Assembly (NCBI RefSeq): GCF_018205975.1
Contig: NZ_CP073577.1
Span: 1,922,001 to 1,986,000 of the forward strand
DNA length: 64,000 nucleotides
Direction: 5' to 3'
Source: Erythrobacter sp. JK5
Lineage (GTDB): Bacteria; Pseudomonadota; Alphaproteobacteria; Sphingomonadales; Sphingomonadaceae
Made by a program: the position numbers and the translations under genes. Below are positions 17,155 to 26,840 of the stretch, one piece after another; position 1 is the first letter of the stretch; every line of letters starts with the position of its first letter. Below the pieces are notes generated by a model. The model did not search any database, was not told the origin of the DNA, and saw nothing but the letters and a program-made list of their open reading frames with translations.

Positions 17155-17859
17155 TTATTCGGGAGCCCCGCCGGAGCCTTCGTCCTTGTCAGATTCCTCG
17201 TTTTCGGGCCGGGTTTCGAACACCTTGTCGACGATTCCGAATTTCATCGCTTCTTCGGCTTCGAGGAAAGTGTCGCGGTCCATGGCCTTTTCGATCTCGT
17301 CGAGGGTCTGGCCGGTGTATTTCACGTAAAGATCGTTCATCCGCGCCTTGATCCGCAGGATTTCGCGCGCCTGGATCTCGATATCCGACGCCATGCCGCG
17401 CGCTCCGCCCGAAGGCTGGTGGACCATGATCCGCGCATTCGGCAACGCCACTCGCATGCCGGGCTCGCCCGCGGCCAGCAGGAAGCTGCCCATCGACGCC
17501 GCCTGCCCCATGCACACGGTCGACACGCGCGGCTTGATGTATTGCATCGTGTCGTGGATCGCCATGCCGGCCGTCACCACGCCGCCGGGCGAGTTGATGT
17601 ACATGCTGATCGGCTTCGAGGGGTTCTCGCTTTCGAGGAACAGCAGCTGCGCGGTGATGAGCGAGGCCATGCCGTCTTCGACCTGCCCGGTGACGAACAC
17701 GATCCGTTCGCGCAGCAGGCGGCTGAAGATATCGAAACTGCGCTCGCCCCGGCTGGTCTGCTCGACCACCACCGGCACCAGCGCGCCGGTAACGGGATCG
17801 CGCGTGAACTGGCCCTGGGTGCCGAAGGTTTCGCCGGAATTGCCGAGCAGGTCGATCAT
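17155..17859 (-). CDS. clpP: ClpP ATP-dependent protease proteolytic subunit
   Basis: 234 residues from ATG 17859. The serine-protease residues are visible as S122 ([11 protein letters not shown]) and H147 (IMVHQPSGG). Other family motifs are [20 protein letters not shown] and the handle region. It assembles as a tetradecameric chamber capped by ClpX. The acidic C-terminal tail ([14 protein letters not shown]) is longer than in E. coli ClpP. It is divergent from the secreted amidase gene across a 113-bp intergenic region. Confidence 0.97.
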   Translation of the reverse strand: MIDLLGNSGETFGTQGQFTRDPVTGALVPVVVEQTSRGERSFDIFSRLLRERIVFVTGQVEDGMASLITAQLLFLESENPSKPISMYINSPGGVVTAGMAIHDTMQYIKPRVSTVCMGQAASMGSFLLAAGEPGMRVALPNARIMVHQPSGGARGMASDIEIQAREILRIKARMNDLYVKYTGQTLDEIEKAMDRDTFLEAEEAMKFGIVDKVFETRPENEESDKDEGSGGAPE

Positions 17860-17972
17860 GAAGTCTATCCTCGTCCGAATGATTGCCCGCCTATGTCGGA
17901 CGCCGCTGCGCAATCTTCAAGGGCATTAACTTTCGGCTTGGGGAAACCGACCGGAAATGACAGACAAGACCG

Positions 17973-19469
17973 ATGACAATTCGCAAATCGGCCCCGCTGG
18001 CGGCGTTTTCTCTTCTCTTGGCCATTCCGGCTTTCGCATCCCCCGGACAGGATGTGCTTGCCCAGCTCGAACGCATTGCCGCGCTCGACGATGACGGGCC
18101 CAGGCTCAACGCCGTAATCGTCCAGGCCGAACCGGACAAGGCCGCCGCCGAGGCTCGGGCCGCTGCCGCCGCAGGGCTTCCGCTTCGGGGCCGGACAGTG
18201 CTGGTCAAGGACAATATCGAAACGCGCGAATTCGCGACCACCGCCGGCAGCCTCGCGCTGGCGAACAATGTCACCCGCCGCGATGCGCCGCTGATTGCGA
18301 ACCTGCGCGCGGCAGGCGGGGTGGTGCTGGGCAAGACCAACCTCAGCGAATGGGCAAATATCCGCTCGGACGATTCGACCAGCGGGTGGAGCGCGGTCGG
18401 CGGGCTGACGAAGAACCCGCACGCGATCGATCGCAACACCTGCGGTTCGTCCTCGGGCAGCGGCGCGGCGGTGGCAGCGGGTTTCGCATGGGCCGCTATC
18501 GGAACGGAGACCAACGGATCGATCACCTGCCCCGCCTCGATCAATGGGATCGTTGGCTTCAAGCCGAGCGTCGGGCTCGTCAGCCGCACGCATGTGGTGC
18601 CGATTTCCTCTACGCAGGACACCGCCGGGCCGATGACGCAGTCCGTGAAGGACGCCGCGATGCTGCTCACCGCGATCGCGGGCGAAGACCCGGCGGACGC
18701 CGCAACCTTGGGCATTCCGCGCGTCGCCGACTACGCGACGGGGCTCGACGAGTTCTCGCTCGACGGGGTGCGGATCGGCGTGATGCGTGGCCAGATCGGC
18801 AATCGCGAGGATGTGAAGGCGGTGTTCGAGCGCTCGCTCGACGATCTGGAGCGCGCGGGCGCGGTGCTGGTCGATATCGAGTTCGCAATGAACAACGCGA
18901 TCTGGGACGACAGCTTCACTATCCTGCTGTTCGAACTGCGCGAAACGATAGGCGAATACCTGCGCTCCATCCCGGAGATGGAGGGTGGCGAAACCCCGCG
19001 CAGCCTCGCCGACCTGATTGCGTTCAACACCGCCAATGCCGACAGCGAGATGCGCTGGTTCGATCAGGGCATTTTCGAACAGGCCGAATCGACCACCGAC
19101 CGCGAGGCCTACGAAAAGGCGCGCGCCAATGCGCTGCGGATTGCCGGGCCGGAAACGCTCGACAAGCTTTTCGCCGAGCACGGCGTGCAATTCCTCGTCG
19201 CCCCGACGCGCGGGCCCGCGTGGGTCAGCGACCTCGTCAATGGCGACCATTTCAACGGCTCGATCGGGTTCGGATCACCCGCCGCGATCGCGGGCTATCC
19301 GCACCTCACCGTGCCGATGGGCGCGGTCGAGGGACTGCCGGTGGGGATCAGCTTCTTCGGCGCGAAGTGGGAGGATCACGCGGTTCTGAAAGCCGGTGCC
19401 GCATACGAACGGGCGCGGACAGCCACGCTGCCCACGCCTTCGTTCAAACGCTGGAAACCGGCCGAATAA
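17973..19469 (+). CDS. Secreted amidase-signature family hydrolase
   Basis: 498 residues. An N-terminal signal peptide (KSAPLAAFSLLLAIPAFAS) indicates export, which is unusual compared with cytoplasmic GatA. The amidase-signature Ser-cisSer-Lys triad is visible as K79 (VLVKDN), S159 (TCGSSSGSG) and S183 (ETNGSITCP). The 24-residue spacing between the two serines matches fatty-acid amide hydrolase. It hydrolyses carboxamides in the periplasm; the substrate is unknown. It is not part of a gat operon. Confidence 0.9.
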   Translation: MTIRKSAPLAAFSLLLAIPAFASPGQDVLAQLERIAALDDDGPRLNAVIVQAEPDKAAAEARAAAAAGLPLRGRTVLVKDNIETREFATTAGSLALANNVTRRDAPLIANLRAAGGVVLGKTNLSEWANIRSDDSTSGWSAVGGLTKNPHAIDRNTCGSSSGSGAAVAAGFAWAAIGTETNGSITCPASINGIVGFKPSVGLVSRTHVVPISSTQDTAGPMTQSVKDAAMLLTAIAGEDPADAATLGIPRVADYATGLDEFSLDGVRIGVMRGQIGNREDVKAVFERSLDDLERAGAVLVDIEFAMNNAIWDDSFTILLFELRETIGEYLRSIPEMEGGETPRSLADLIAFNTANADSEMRWFDQGIFEQAESTTDREAYEKARANALRIAGPETLDKLFAEHGVQFLVAPTRGPAWVSDLVNGDHFNGSIGFGSPAAIAGYPHLTVPMGAVEGLPVGISFFGAKWEDHAVLKAGAAYERARTATLPTPSFKRWKPAE

Positions 19470-19517
19470 GGGCGCTGTCCACCCGCGCGGGCGGGGGTAG
19501 TGCCGGACCGAAGGAAG

Positions 19518-19537
19518 GTCCCCGCCTGCGCGGGGAC
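19518..19537. repeat. Short perfect hairpin in the convergent amidase/tig gap
   Basis: GTCCCCGC (19518-19525), loop CTGC, GCGGGGAC (19530-19537). No T run follows on either strand. It may be a weak bidirectional terminator or a copy of a dispersed palindrome. I see no second copy in this window. Confidence 0.4.
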
Positions 19538-19550
19538 TCGCTTCGCTTGC

Positions 19551-21134
19551 CTACTTTGCCTTCTTTGTCGGGGCCTTCTTTGCCGGAGCCTTTTTCGCCG
19601 CAGGTTTCTTCGCAGCAGCCGTTTCGGCCGGGGCTTTCTTGGCCGCTGGCTTCTTGGCCGGAGCCTTCTTGGCTGCGGGCTTCTCGGCGGCGTCCGCCTT
19701 CTTGGCGGGGGCCTTCTTTGCGGGCGCCTTCTTGGCCGCGGGCTTCTTGGCCGCAGCCTTCTTCTTCGGCGCGGCCTTGGCTTTCGCCTTTTGCGCCTCG
19801 GCGTCCTCGTCCGCTTCGATAGCGGCTTGTAGTTCGTCCTGCGTCACTTCGCGCGTCGTGACATCGGCCTTGTCGAACAGGAAGTCGACGACCTTGTCTT
19901 CGTAGAGCGGTGCGCGCAGCTGGGCCGCAGCCATCGGCTCCTGCTGGATATACTGCATGAAGCGCTCGCGATCTTCCTCGCGATATTGCTGCGCCGCCTG
20001 CTGCACCAGCATCGACATTTCCTGCTGCGTCACTTCGACGCCGTTGGCCTGGCCGATTTCGGACAGCAACAGGCCGAGCCGCACCCGGCGTTCGGCAATC
20101 GCCTTGTAATCGTCCTTCTCGTCCTCGATCTGCTTGAGCGCATCCTCGGGATTGTCTTCCTTGGCCGCTTCCTGCTGCAGCTGCGCCCAGATCTGGTCGA
20201 ATTCGGCATCCACCATGGTCTGCGGCACTTCGAAATCGTGGTGTGCGGCGAGCTGATCGAGCAGCGAACGCTTCATCTGCGTGCGGGTGAGCCCGGCGGT
20301 CTGCTGTTCGAGCTGCCCCTTCATGATCTCTTTCAGCTTGTCGAGGCTGTCGAGACCGAGGTTCTTGGCGAACTCATCGTCGATCGCGGTGTCGGTTTCG
20401 ACCTTCACCGCTTTCACGGTCACGTCGAAGGTCGCTTCCTTGCCGGCGAGATGCGCGGCCTGGTAATCTTCGGGGAAGGTCACGGTGATGGTCTTTTCAT
20501 CGCCGGTCTTCACGCCCGTCAGCTGCTCTTCGAAGCCCGGAATGAACGCGCCCGAACCGATCACCAGCGGCGCATCCTCGGCCTTGCCGCCTTCGAACGG
20601 CTCACCGTCGAGCTTGCCGAGGAAGTCGATGATCAGCTGGTCGCCCTCGGCCGCTTTCCTCGTTTTGGGCGCATCCTTGTAGCTCTTGTTCTGGCCCGCG
20701 ATGTTGCCGATCGCTTCTGCGATCTGCTCGTCGGTGACCGGCACGACCAGCTTTTCGAGCTTCAACCCGTCGATGCTGGGCGCATCGACCACCGGCAGCA
20801 CTTCCAGCTCGACCGTGAGCTCGACAGGCTTGCCCTCGTCGTAGCCCTCGTCCAGCTCGATCCGGGGCTGCATCGCCGGACGCAGCTCCTCGTCCTTGAT
20901 CAGGCCGTCGACCGATTCGCGGATGGCATCGTTGACCACCTGCGCATGGATCTGCTCGCCGTGCATTTTCTTGACGAGGTTTGCCGGCACCTTGCCCGGG
21001 CGGAAACCCGGCATTTTTACCTGCGGCGCGATCTTCTTGATCTCGCCGTCGATCTTTGCCGCGATTTCCTCGGCGGTGATCGTGATCTGGTAGGCGCGCT
21101 TGAGCCCTTCGTTGGTCGTCTGCTTGGTCTGCAT
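19551..21134 (-). CDS. tig: Trigger factor with Lys/Ala/Pro-rich histone-H1-like tail
   Basis: 527 residues from ATG 21134. The ribosome-binding domain carries the signature [10 protein letters not shown]. The FKBP-type PPIase domain follows ([38 protein letters not shown]), and then the helical chaperone domain. The last roughly 80 residues (19551 to about 19795) are [10 protein letters not shown] repeats. E. coli trigger factor (432 residues) ends before that point. The tail resembles histone H1 or bacterial AlgP/HU-tail repeats and should be disordered and strongly basic. Trigger factor is the ribosome-associated folding chaperone. It lies downstream of tRNA-Leu on the same strand and converges on the amidase gene. 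Confidence 0.96.
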   Translation of the reverse strand: MQTKQTTNEGLKRAYQITITAEEIAAKIDGEIKKIAPQVKMPGFRPGKVPANLVKKMHGEQIHAQVVNDAIRESVDGLIKDEELRPAMQPRIELDEGYDEGKPVELTVELEVLPVVDAPSIDGLKLEKLVVPVTDEQIAEAIGNIAGQNKSYKDAPKTRKAAEGDQLIIDFLGKLDGEPFEGGKAEDAPLVIGSGAFIPGFEEQLTGVKTGDEKTITVTFPEDYQAAHLAGKEATFDVTVKAVKVETDTAIDDEFAKNLGLDSLDKLKEIMKGQLEQQTAGLTRTQMKRSLLDQLAAHHDFEVPQTMVDAEFDQIWAQLQQEAAKEDNPEDALKQIEDEKDDYKAIAERRVRLGLLLSEIGQANGVEVTQQEMSMLVQQAAQQYREEDRERFMQYIQQEPMAAAQLRAPLYEDKVVDFLFDKADVTTREVTQDELQAAIEADEDAEAQKAKAKAAPKKKAAAKKPAAKKAPAKKAPAKKADAAEKPAAKKAPAKKPAAKKAPAETAAAKKPAAKKAPAKKAPTKKAK

Positions 21135-21191
21135 GGGAATGGTACTGAAGCCTTCTCGAATAACTGGGGTCCGGTCCGAAGCGCGGCGAAC

Positions 21192-21276
21192 TGGTGCGGG
21201 CGAAGGGACTCGAACCCCCACATCTTGCGATACTGGTACCTAAAACCAGCGCGTCTACCAATTCCGCCACGCCCGC
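21192..21276 (-). tRNA. tRNA-Leu (anticodon TAG)
   Basis: 85 nt including the encoded CCA. The acceptor GCGGGCG/CGCCCGC, D-arm, anticodon stem CTGGT/ACCAG with loop TTTAGGT, a long class II variable arm and T-arm GGGGTTCGAGTCCC are all present. It lies 57 bases upstream of the tig start on the same strand. Confidence 0.97.
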
Positions 21277-21439
21277 TAGCCCGAACGAAGCCGCGCGGGA
21301 AACCGACCGGCTCCCGCGCGTATCTGCGCGCCTCTATCGCTCGAAAGCGAAAAGGGCAAGCGCGGGCTGCCTGTGGAATGGGATATGGGGAGGCATATCG
21401 CGCTTGTTTAGATGAGCCCGCGATATTAGAGGCGCGCGA

Positions 21440-21724
21440 ATGAGCGAAGACGAAAAGCCCACCACCCCGCCCGAACACCTCTCGGTCAACCCGCGCAGCC
21501 CACATTTCGACGCCGATGCGCTGCAACGCGGCGTCGGCATCCGGTTCAAGGGGCGCGAGCGCACCGATATCGAGGAATATTCGATCTCCGAAGGCTGGGT
21601 GAAGGTGCAGGCGGGCAAGACCGTCGACCGCAAGGGGCAACCGCTGCTGATCAAGCTCGCCGGCGAGGTCGAGGCCTGGTTCGAGGATCTCGGCGACGAT
21701 CCGCCCGTCGCGAAAAAGGGCTGA
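21440..21724 (+). CDS. DUF3297 family protein
   Basis: 94 residues: small, acidic and soluble, with no signal peptide. The conserved-looking block is LSVNPRSPHFDADALQRGVG and IRFKGRERTDIEEYSISEGWVKV. It matches the DUF3297 family, widespread in proteobacteria and without a known function. It is 52 bases upstream of der and may be cotranscribed with it. Confidence 0.85.
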   Translation: MSEDEKPTTPPEHLSVNPRSPHFDADALQRGVGIRFKGRERTDIEEYSISEGWVKVQAGKTVDRKGQPLLIKLAGEVEAWFEDLGDDPPVAKKG

Positions 21725-21776
21725 TCGCGCCGCGCTGCTTGCCAAGTCGGCCGGCAGTGGCCACTTGGCGAGCATC

Positions 21777-23202
21777 ATGAAACCGCAGGTCATCATCATC
21801 GGTCGTCCCAACGTCGGCAAGTCGACGCTGTTCAACCGGCTCGTGGGCAAGAAGCTCGCGCTGGTCGACGACCAGCCCGGGGTGACGCGCGACCGGCGGA
21901 TGGGCGATGCCGAGATCGCAGGCCTGCAATTCACCATCGTCGATACCGCCGGGTGGGAGGACGAGGACGAACTCACCCTGCCGGGCCGGATGCGCAAGCA
22001 GACCGAGGCAAGTCTGGAGGGTGCCGACGCGGCGCTGTTCGTAGTCGATGCGCGCGCCGGGCTGACCCCGCTCGACGAGGAGATCGCCCGCTACCTGCGC
22101 GAACACGACGTGCCGATCGTGCTGGTCGCCAACAAGGCCGAAGGATCGGCAGGCGAGAGCGGCGTGCTCGAAAGCTATTCGCTGGGGCTGGGCGATCCGG
22201 TCGCGCTGTCTGCCGAGCATGGCGAAGGCGTGGCCGACCTGTTCGCAGCGCTGTGGCCGATCATCGGCGAAAAAGCGGATGCGGCCGAAGCCGCCACCGA
22301 TCTCGCCGAGAGCGAGGAAGAGGACGCGCCGCTCGGCCCGTTGAAGCTCGCGATCGTCGGGCGGCCCAATGCGGGCAAATCCACGCTGATCAACCGGCTG
22401 CTGGGCGAAGACCGCCTGCTGACCGGTCCCGAAGCCGGGATCACGCGCGATTCGATCGCGATCGACTGGCAATGGACCGATCCCAAATCGGGGGAATCAC
22501 GCGATATCCGCCTGATCGACACGGCGGGCATGCGCAAGAAGCGCAACGTCGTCGAGAAACTCGAAAAGCTCTCGGTCGCCGATGCGCGCCGCGCGGTCGA
22601 CTTTGCCGAGGTCGTGATCTTGCTGCTCGACGCGACGCAGGGGCTGGAACACCAGGACCTCAAGATCGCGTCGCTGGTGCTCGAAGAGGGCCGCGCGCTA
22701 ATGATCGCGATCAACAAGTGGGACGTGGCCGAAGACCCCAGCGGGCTGTTCAACGGCATCCGCGCCGCGCTCGACGATGGGCTGGCGCAGGTGCGCGGCC
22801 TGCCGCTGTTCGCGGTCAGCGCCAAGACCGGCAAGGGCCTCGATCCGATGCTCGGCGCCGCGTTCGAGCTGCGCGACAGCTGGTCGAAACGCGTGCCGAC
22901 CGCCGCGCTCAACCGCTGGTTCGACGATGCGCTCGAAGCCAACCCCCGCCCGCCCCGGAGGCCGGCGGATCAAGCTGCGCTACATCACCCAGGCCGGTAC
23001 CCGCCCGCCGCGCTTCGTGGTGTTCGGCAGTCGCCTCGACGCGCTGCCCAAGAGCTACGAGCGCTACCTCGTCAACGGCATCCGCGCCAAGCTGGGCTTC
23101 GACGCGGTGCCGGTGCGGGTGACGCTCAAGAGCCCGAAGAACCCCTACAACGCCAACCGCGGCGGCGGAGGGAATTACAGTAGCGGCACGGACAAGTCGT
23201 GA
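21777..23202 (+). CDS. der: Ribosome biogenesis GTPase Der/EngA (frameshifted in this sequence)
   Basis: It has the two tandem G domains that define Der: G1 boxes GRPNVGKST (near residue 10) and GRPNAGKST (about residue 200), and NKWD in the second domain. It ends in the KH-like C-terminal domain ([22 protein letters not shown]). After LEANP the frame breaks: the KH-like part reads in another frame to the stop at 23202. Removing one C from the run at 22943-22947 (or adding two) restores about 474 residues. Der is needed for 50S subunit assembly and is essential in the bacteria tested, so a sequencing or assembly error is more likely than loss. The start is ATG 21777, not the upstream TTG. Confidence 0.9.
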
Positions 23203-23681
23203 TGCTGCTGGAGCTACTGTCGGGCGGGATCGCTTCCGAACTGTTCGAGCGCACCGCCAGCACGCCAGCGGTGCAGAAGGCGCTGCAATCGAGCCTCGCC
23301 CCGGCGTTCCTGCTGGTCGGCATCGGCAGCATCATGAACGTCATCGTCGCCCGGCTGAACTGGATCGCGGGCCGGATCGAACGGCTCGAGGCGCATGAGG
23401 ATCCGGACAAGGCCGCGCGCGTGCAGGCGGAAATCGACTGGCTCTATCGCCGCCGTCTGTTCGCGCGGCGCGCGATCATGCTGTCATCGCTGGCGGCGGT
23501 CATCATCAGTGTGGTGATCGCGCTGCTGTTCGTCTCGACCTATGTCGACGCCCAGATCGGAACCCTTATCGCGGTGCTGTGGGTCGTGACAATCGCCCTG
23601 CTGATCACCGGCCTCGGCCACTTTCTGCGCGAAACCAGCATAGCCGCGCGCGGCAGCGAGAGCTTTCGCAAAAAGCGCTGA
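23202..23681 (+). CDS. DUF2721 membrane protein
   Basis: 159 residues from ATG 23202, overlapping the der stop by one base. There are three predicted membrane segments: about 27-47 (LAPAFLLVGIGSIMNVIVARL), about 90-112 (AIMLSSLAAVIISVVIALLF) and about 117-140. A charged loop (RIERLEAHEDPDKAARVQAE) lies between the first two. It matches the DUF2721 family; function unknown. Overlap with der implies cotranscription. Confidence 0.8.
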   Translation: MLLELLSGGIASELFERTASTPAVQKALQSSLAPAFLLVGIGSIMNVIVARLNWIAGRIERLEAHEDPDKAARVQAEIDWLYRRRLFARRAIMLSSLAAVIISVVIALLFVSTYVDAQIGTLIAVLWVVTIALLITGLGHFLRETSIAARGSESFRKKR

Positions 23682-23750
23682 TGCAACGAGAAGGCGGGAC
23701 ATTGCTGCCCCGCCCCTCCATTCGGATCGGCTTTCGCCGGGTGCCGAGCG

Positions 23751-24212
23751 CTATTTCAGGTCGATCTTGCGCAACATGTAGGTCGCCTGGATCTTGCGGA
23801 TCTTGTTGTAGAGCTCGAGCACGGTGGTGTTGGCCCTGTCGATGTTGGCTTTGCCGTAGGCATCGAGAAACGCCATGTAGCGCTCCTTGCTCGGGCCGAT
23901 CATTTCGGTGCTGGGGAACACGACCACGAGCACCAAGTTGAAGTGGTTTTCCCCGTAGGGCACACCGTAGATCGCGAAGTCCTTGACCTGACCCAGGTCT
24001 TTCTGGACCTGGTTTGCCGCGACCCACGTGCTCTTCAGACCTTCGAGATAGGTTTCGAACTGGCCCGAATCGACCTTCACGAGCGTCATCTCGACGACTT
24101 CCTGCGACGGTTCGTAGTCTTCGTAGATTTCCATCTCGGCTGCGGCGGGTGCCGCGAGCGCCAGAGTGGCTGCGGCGATGCCGCCGGCGATCGTCTTGGT
24201 AATGATGTTCAT
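23751..24212 (-). CDS. Secreted protein of unknown function
   Basis: 153 residues from ATG 24212, chosen because GGAGGA lies 4 bases upstream. The N terminus (NIITKTIAGGIAAATLALAAPAAAE) is a clear Sec signal peptide with an Ala-x-Ala cleavage site. The mature protein is about 130 residues with no recognised catalytic motif; it contains PYGENHFNLVLVVVFPST and ERYMAFLDAYGKANIDRAN. The mature length and strand pattern suggest a small alpha/beta periplasmic protein. About 270 bases upstream, to bfr, contain no gene that I can support. Confidence 0.7.
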   Translation of the reverse strand: MNIITKTIAGGIAAATLALAAPAAAEMEIYEDYEPSQEVVEMTLVKVDSGQFETYLEGLKSTWVAANQVQKDLGQVKDFAIYGVPYGENHFNLVLVVVFPSTEMIGPSKERYMAFLDAYGKANIDRANTTVLELYNKIRKIQATYMLRKIDLK

Positions 24213-24485
24213 CAAGTCCTCCAAAAGTCGGTTGGATTGCGACCCAATCGATTTGGAAGGCGTGCGACCTCTTGTGCGAGGTGCGATCCCGATGTGGCTA
24301 TCCCCCTGATTCCGCTCCCATAAGAGGGAACCTGAACCCGCGCCGCAGGCAAGTCAAACCACGGGGCGGAAAAGGCGCGCTTTTCAGGTTTTTCAGATAC
24401 TTATCGATCTTAGACCGATCGTGCCAGAGGCCCGCACAGCGCGCAGATCGCGGCTCGGCGACGCTTTGCGGCGATTCGCGCCGGT

Positions 24486-24974
24486 TTAGCCTTCGCCCTC
24501 GCCCGCTGCCTTGCTTTGCAGCTGGACGTAGTTCTGCAGGCCCATTTTTCCGATCATGTCGAACTGGGTTTCGAGGAAATCGACATGCTCCTCCTCGTTA
24601 TCGAGGATGTGCGCGAACAGGTCGCGGCTGACATAGTCGCGCACGCTTTCGCAATATTCGATCGCGTCGCGCAGCAGCGGGATCGCGTCTTCCTCCAGCG
24701 CCATGTCGGCCTTGAGGATTTCCTCGACCGTTTCGCCGACGCGTAGATTGTGGATCGCCTGGAAGTTGGGCAGGCCATTCAGGAACAGCACGCGCGCGGC
24801 AAGCTTGTCGGCGTGCTCCATTTCCTCGATCGATTCCTTGCGCTCGTATTCGGCGAGCTTGGTCACGCCCCAATCGTCGAGTACCCGATAATGCAGCCAG
24901 TACTGGTTGATCGCGGTCAGCTCGTTGGTGAGTGCCTTGTTGAGGAATTCGATGACTTTCGGATCGCCCTTCAT
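24486..24974 (-). CDS. bfr: Bacterioferritin
   Basis: 162 residues. The ferroxidase-site residues E18, E51 and H54 and the haem-ligating M52 (EEMEHADKL) fall at canonical Bfr positions. Later ferroxidase Glu/His residues are in LLRDAIEYCESVRDYVSRD and NEEEHVDFLETQ. It forms a 24-mer iron-storage shell. bfd, encoding the ferredoxin that mobilises its iron, lies 161 bases upstream on the same strand. A dyad resembling a Fur box sits between them. Confidence 0.97.
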   Translation of the reverse strand: MKGDPKVIEFLNKALTNELTAINQYWLHYRVLDDWGVTKLAEYERKESIEEMEHADKLAARVLFLNGLPNFQAIHNLRVGETVEEILKADMALEEDAIPLLRDAIEYCESVRDYVSRDLFAHILDNEEEHVDFLETQFDMIGKMGLQNYVQLQSKAAGEGEG

Positions 24975-25104
24975 GGCGGAGTTTCCCTTCGCTAGCGTGC
25001 CTCGGCACCGGATCGGCGCACCAGCAGCGTGTGCCCTCCAGTTACAGGCTGCGCACCCACGTTGGCAAGGGCAGGGGAAACATTTTCGTTTAGAATCAGC
25101 GTAT

Positions 25105-25119
25105 TGCGATCAATTCGCA
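25105..25119. promoter_or_regulatory. Fur-box-like dyad upstream of bfr
   Basis: TGCGATCAATTCGCA. Arms TGCGAt/TTCGCA match 5 of 6. It is 131 bases upstream of the bfr start. It closely resembles the dyad upstream of bfd. Identification as an iron-regulator site is inference. Confidence 0.45.
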
Positions 25120-25135
25120 GTTACGCGTCGCCAGC

Positions 25136-25327
25136 TTATACTGCGACGTTCTCGCAAGAAGCCAGCGCGCGTTCCTGATTGATAATTTCGCCAGCCTTGC
25201 CAAGGCATTGGCCGCAATTGGGACGCTTGCCGAGCGTCGCGTAGGTCGCTTCGGCATCGCCGCCGCTGCTCAGCGCGGCCTGCCGCAGGTCGGTTTCCCG
25301 GATAGCATTGCAAATGCAGATATACAT
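25136..25327 (-). CDS. bfd: Bacterioferritin-associated ferredoxin
   Basis: 63 residues from ATG 25327; upstream in-frame extensions overlap the regulatory region. The [2Fe-2S] Cys set is C4-x-C6 and C38-x2-C41 (MYICICNAIRE, RPNCGQCLGKAG), exactly the Bfd pattern. Bfd docks on bacterioferritin and reduces the stored Fe3+ for release. In Pseudomonas and E. coli the gene is induced by iron starvation through Fur. A dyad resembling that type of site lies 45 bases upstream. Confidence 0.94.
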   Translation of the reverse strand: MYICICNAIRETDLRQAALSSGGDAEATYATLGKRPNCGQCLGKAGEIINQERALASCENVAV

Positions 25328-25371
25328 CGGCGCTCGAATCACTCCTGCGAAGCGTTTGCAACACCTAGATA

Positions 25372-25386
25372 TGCGAACCATTCTCA
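25372..25386. promoter_or_regulatory. Fur-box-like dyad upstream of bfd
   Basis: TGCGAACCATTCTCA. Arms TGCGAA/TTCTCA match 5 of 6 as an inverted repeat. Its distance from the bfd start (45 bases) suits overlap with a promoter. It shares the TGCGA-N4-TTCkCA layout with the bfr dyad. Confidence 0.5.
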
Positions 25387-25440
25387 ATAGCAAGTGGTTT
25401 TTGACTCCCCCCGCTGGTCGAACGATCGCTGTCGCCAGCG

Positions 25441-26750
25441 CTAGCGTTTCAGCTTGAAGACCTGCCCGTAGGTCAGGCAGCGCCACAGCCATTCGAGCGG
25501 GCCGTAGCGATAGCGGTCGAGCCACGGCTTCGACCATGCCAGCATCGCCACCCAGGCCAGCACCGTGACGACATACAGCTGCGGCCGGTTCAACTCGCCG
25601 AACAGGCCCAGCGCCCAGCCTTGAAACACGAACAGCATCACGATCGAGGTGCCGAGGTAATTGGTGAAGGCCGCGCGTCCCGCCGCCGAGATCCGCTGCC
25701 CCAGCCAGCCGGTCCACGCAGGCGAATATTCGACCAGCAGCGCGGCAATGCCCAGCACCATCAGCAATCGTGGCAGCGGGCTCCAGCCGACATAGACGGC
25801 GAGCATCGCATACCAGCCAAAGCCCGCATCCCTGAGGAACAGCCCCAGCCCGAAATGCAACGCAGCGCCGACCGCAAGACCGATCCATCCCCACAGGCGC
25901 ATCTTCGCCGACGCGAATCCCCCGCTGAAAAAGCCGAGCCGATAAAGCGCCACGCCGAGAAGCATCAGCGGCAGGGTTTCCATGCCGAACAGCAGTGTGT
26001 TGGCCCACGGTTCGTACCAGTGCTCACCCACCCGGTGGGCGACAACGCCCGCATAATCCCCTGAACGCACCAGCGCAGTCTCGGTCGCTGCATCGGCCAG
26101 CGCTTGGGCCTTGCCATCCGCCAGAGCCTCGGTGGTTTCAGCCATTTCCGGGCTGTCTCCGAAACTGGTTTCGGCAACGAGATAGGGAAAGGTGAGCATC
26201 GCGCCATAGAGCAGCGCGCCGAACACATACCCGATCAGGCCGGTCCACAGCTGCGCATTCGCGCTCCATCGCAGACACGGGACCACAAGGAACCCGATAA
26301 CCGCATAGTAGAACAGGATATCGCCATACCAGATCAGGTAGAAATGGATCATTCCGAACAGCATCAGGATGAACAGGCGCCACATCTGTCGCCAGCGAGT
26401 GCCGCCACGCGCCCAGGTACGCTCCATGAAGAGATACATCCCGGCCCGAACAGCAACGTGAAGAGCCCGCGCATCTTCCCGTCGATCAGCACAAGCTGGC
26501 CGATCAGGAGCCAATCGGAAACCGGGCCGTGTTCGGTCAGAAACGCATCCGGATACATATAGGCCTGGAACGGTTGGCCGAAGGCGACGATGTTCGCCGC
26601 GAGGATGCCCATCACCGCGATACCGCGAATGAAATCGAGGCTGCCGATCCGCTCGCTCGCGGTTACCGGCGCCAGCGCTGCCGCGGACACGGATTCGCCC
26701 TCGCGCATGGGTACCGAGCCGGTAGCCTGCGGTTGATCTCCTGCACTCAT
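25441..26750 (-). CDS. DUF418 multi-pass membrane protein (frameshifted in this sequence)
   Basis: About 436 residues after repair. The N-terminal part (RIGSLDFIRGIAVMGILAAN, LIDGKMRGLFTLLFG) and the rest (AGMYLFMERTWARGG to QVFKLKR) are in different frames. Adding one C to the run 26445-26447 joins them as LLFGAGMYLF, the normal family sequence. There are about ten membrane segments. The C-terminal DUF418 domain includes GRAAFTNYLGTSIVM and GPLEWLWRCLTYG. The family (YeiB-like) is related to membrane acyltransferase-like proteins and has no agreed function. Confidence 0.85.
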
Positions 26751-26840
26751 CGATTGCCCCCACCTGATCCCTGCGAAAGTCGGGCACCGTAGCAGGCGCT
26801 GTGGGGATAGAAAGTGGTGCCGGCGGGAAAAAGATGCAGG

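Noticed and set aside
15603..17351. A 582-codon open frame opposite clpX
   Set aside because: Shadow of clpX; no recognisable domain.
19551..19795. Short tandem DNA repeats as a possible CRISPR or satellite array
   Set aside because: The repeats are codon-level repeats of the Lys/Ala/Pro tail, with no spacers and no cas genes.
19500..19905. Phe/Leu/Gly-rich open frames on the plus strand opposite the trigger-factor tail
   Set aside because: They are the complement of the AAKKPA repeats; the trigger-factor frame is the coding one.
21192..21276. tRNA-Leu as an integration (att) site for a mobile element
   Set aside because: No integrase, direct repeat or foreign genes are found on either side.
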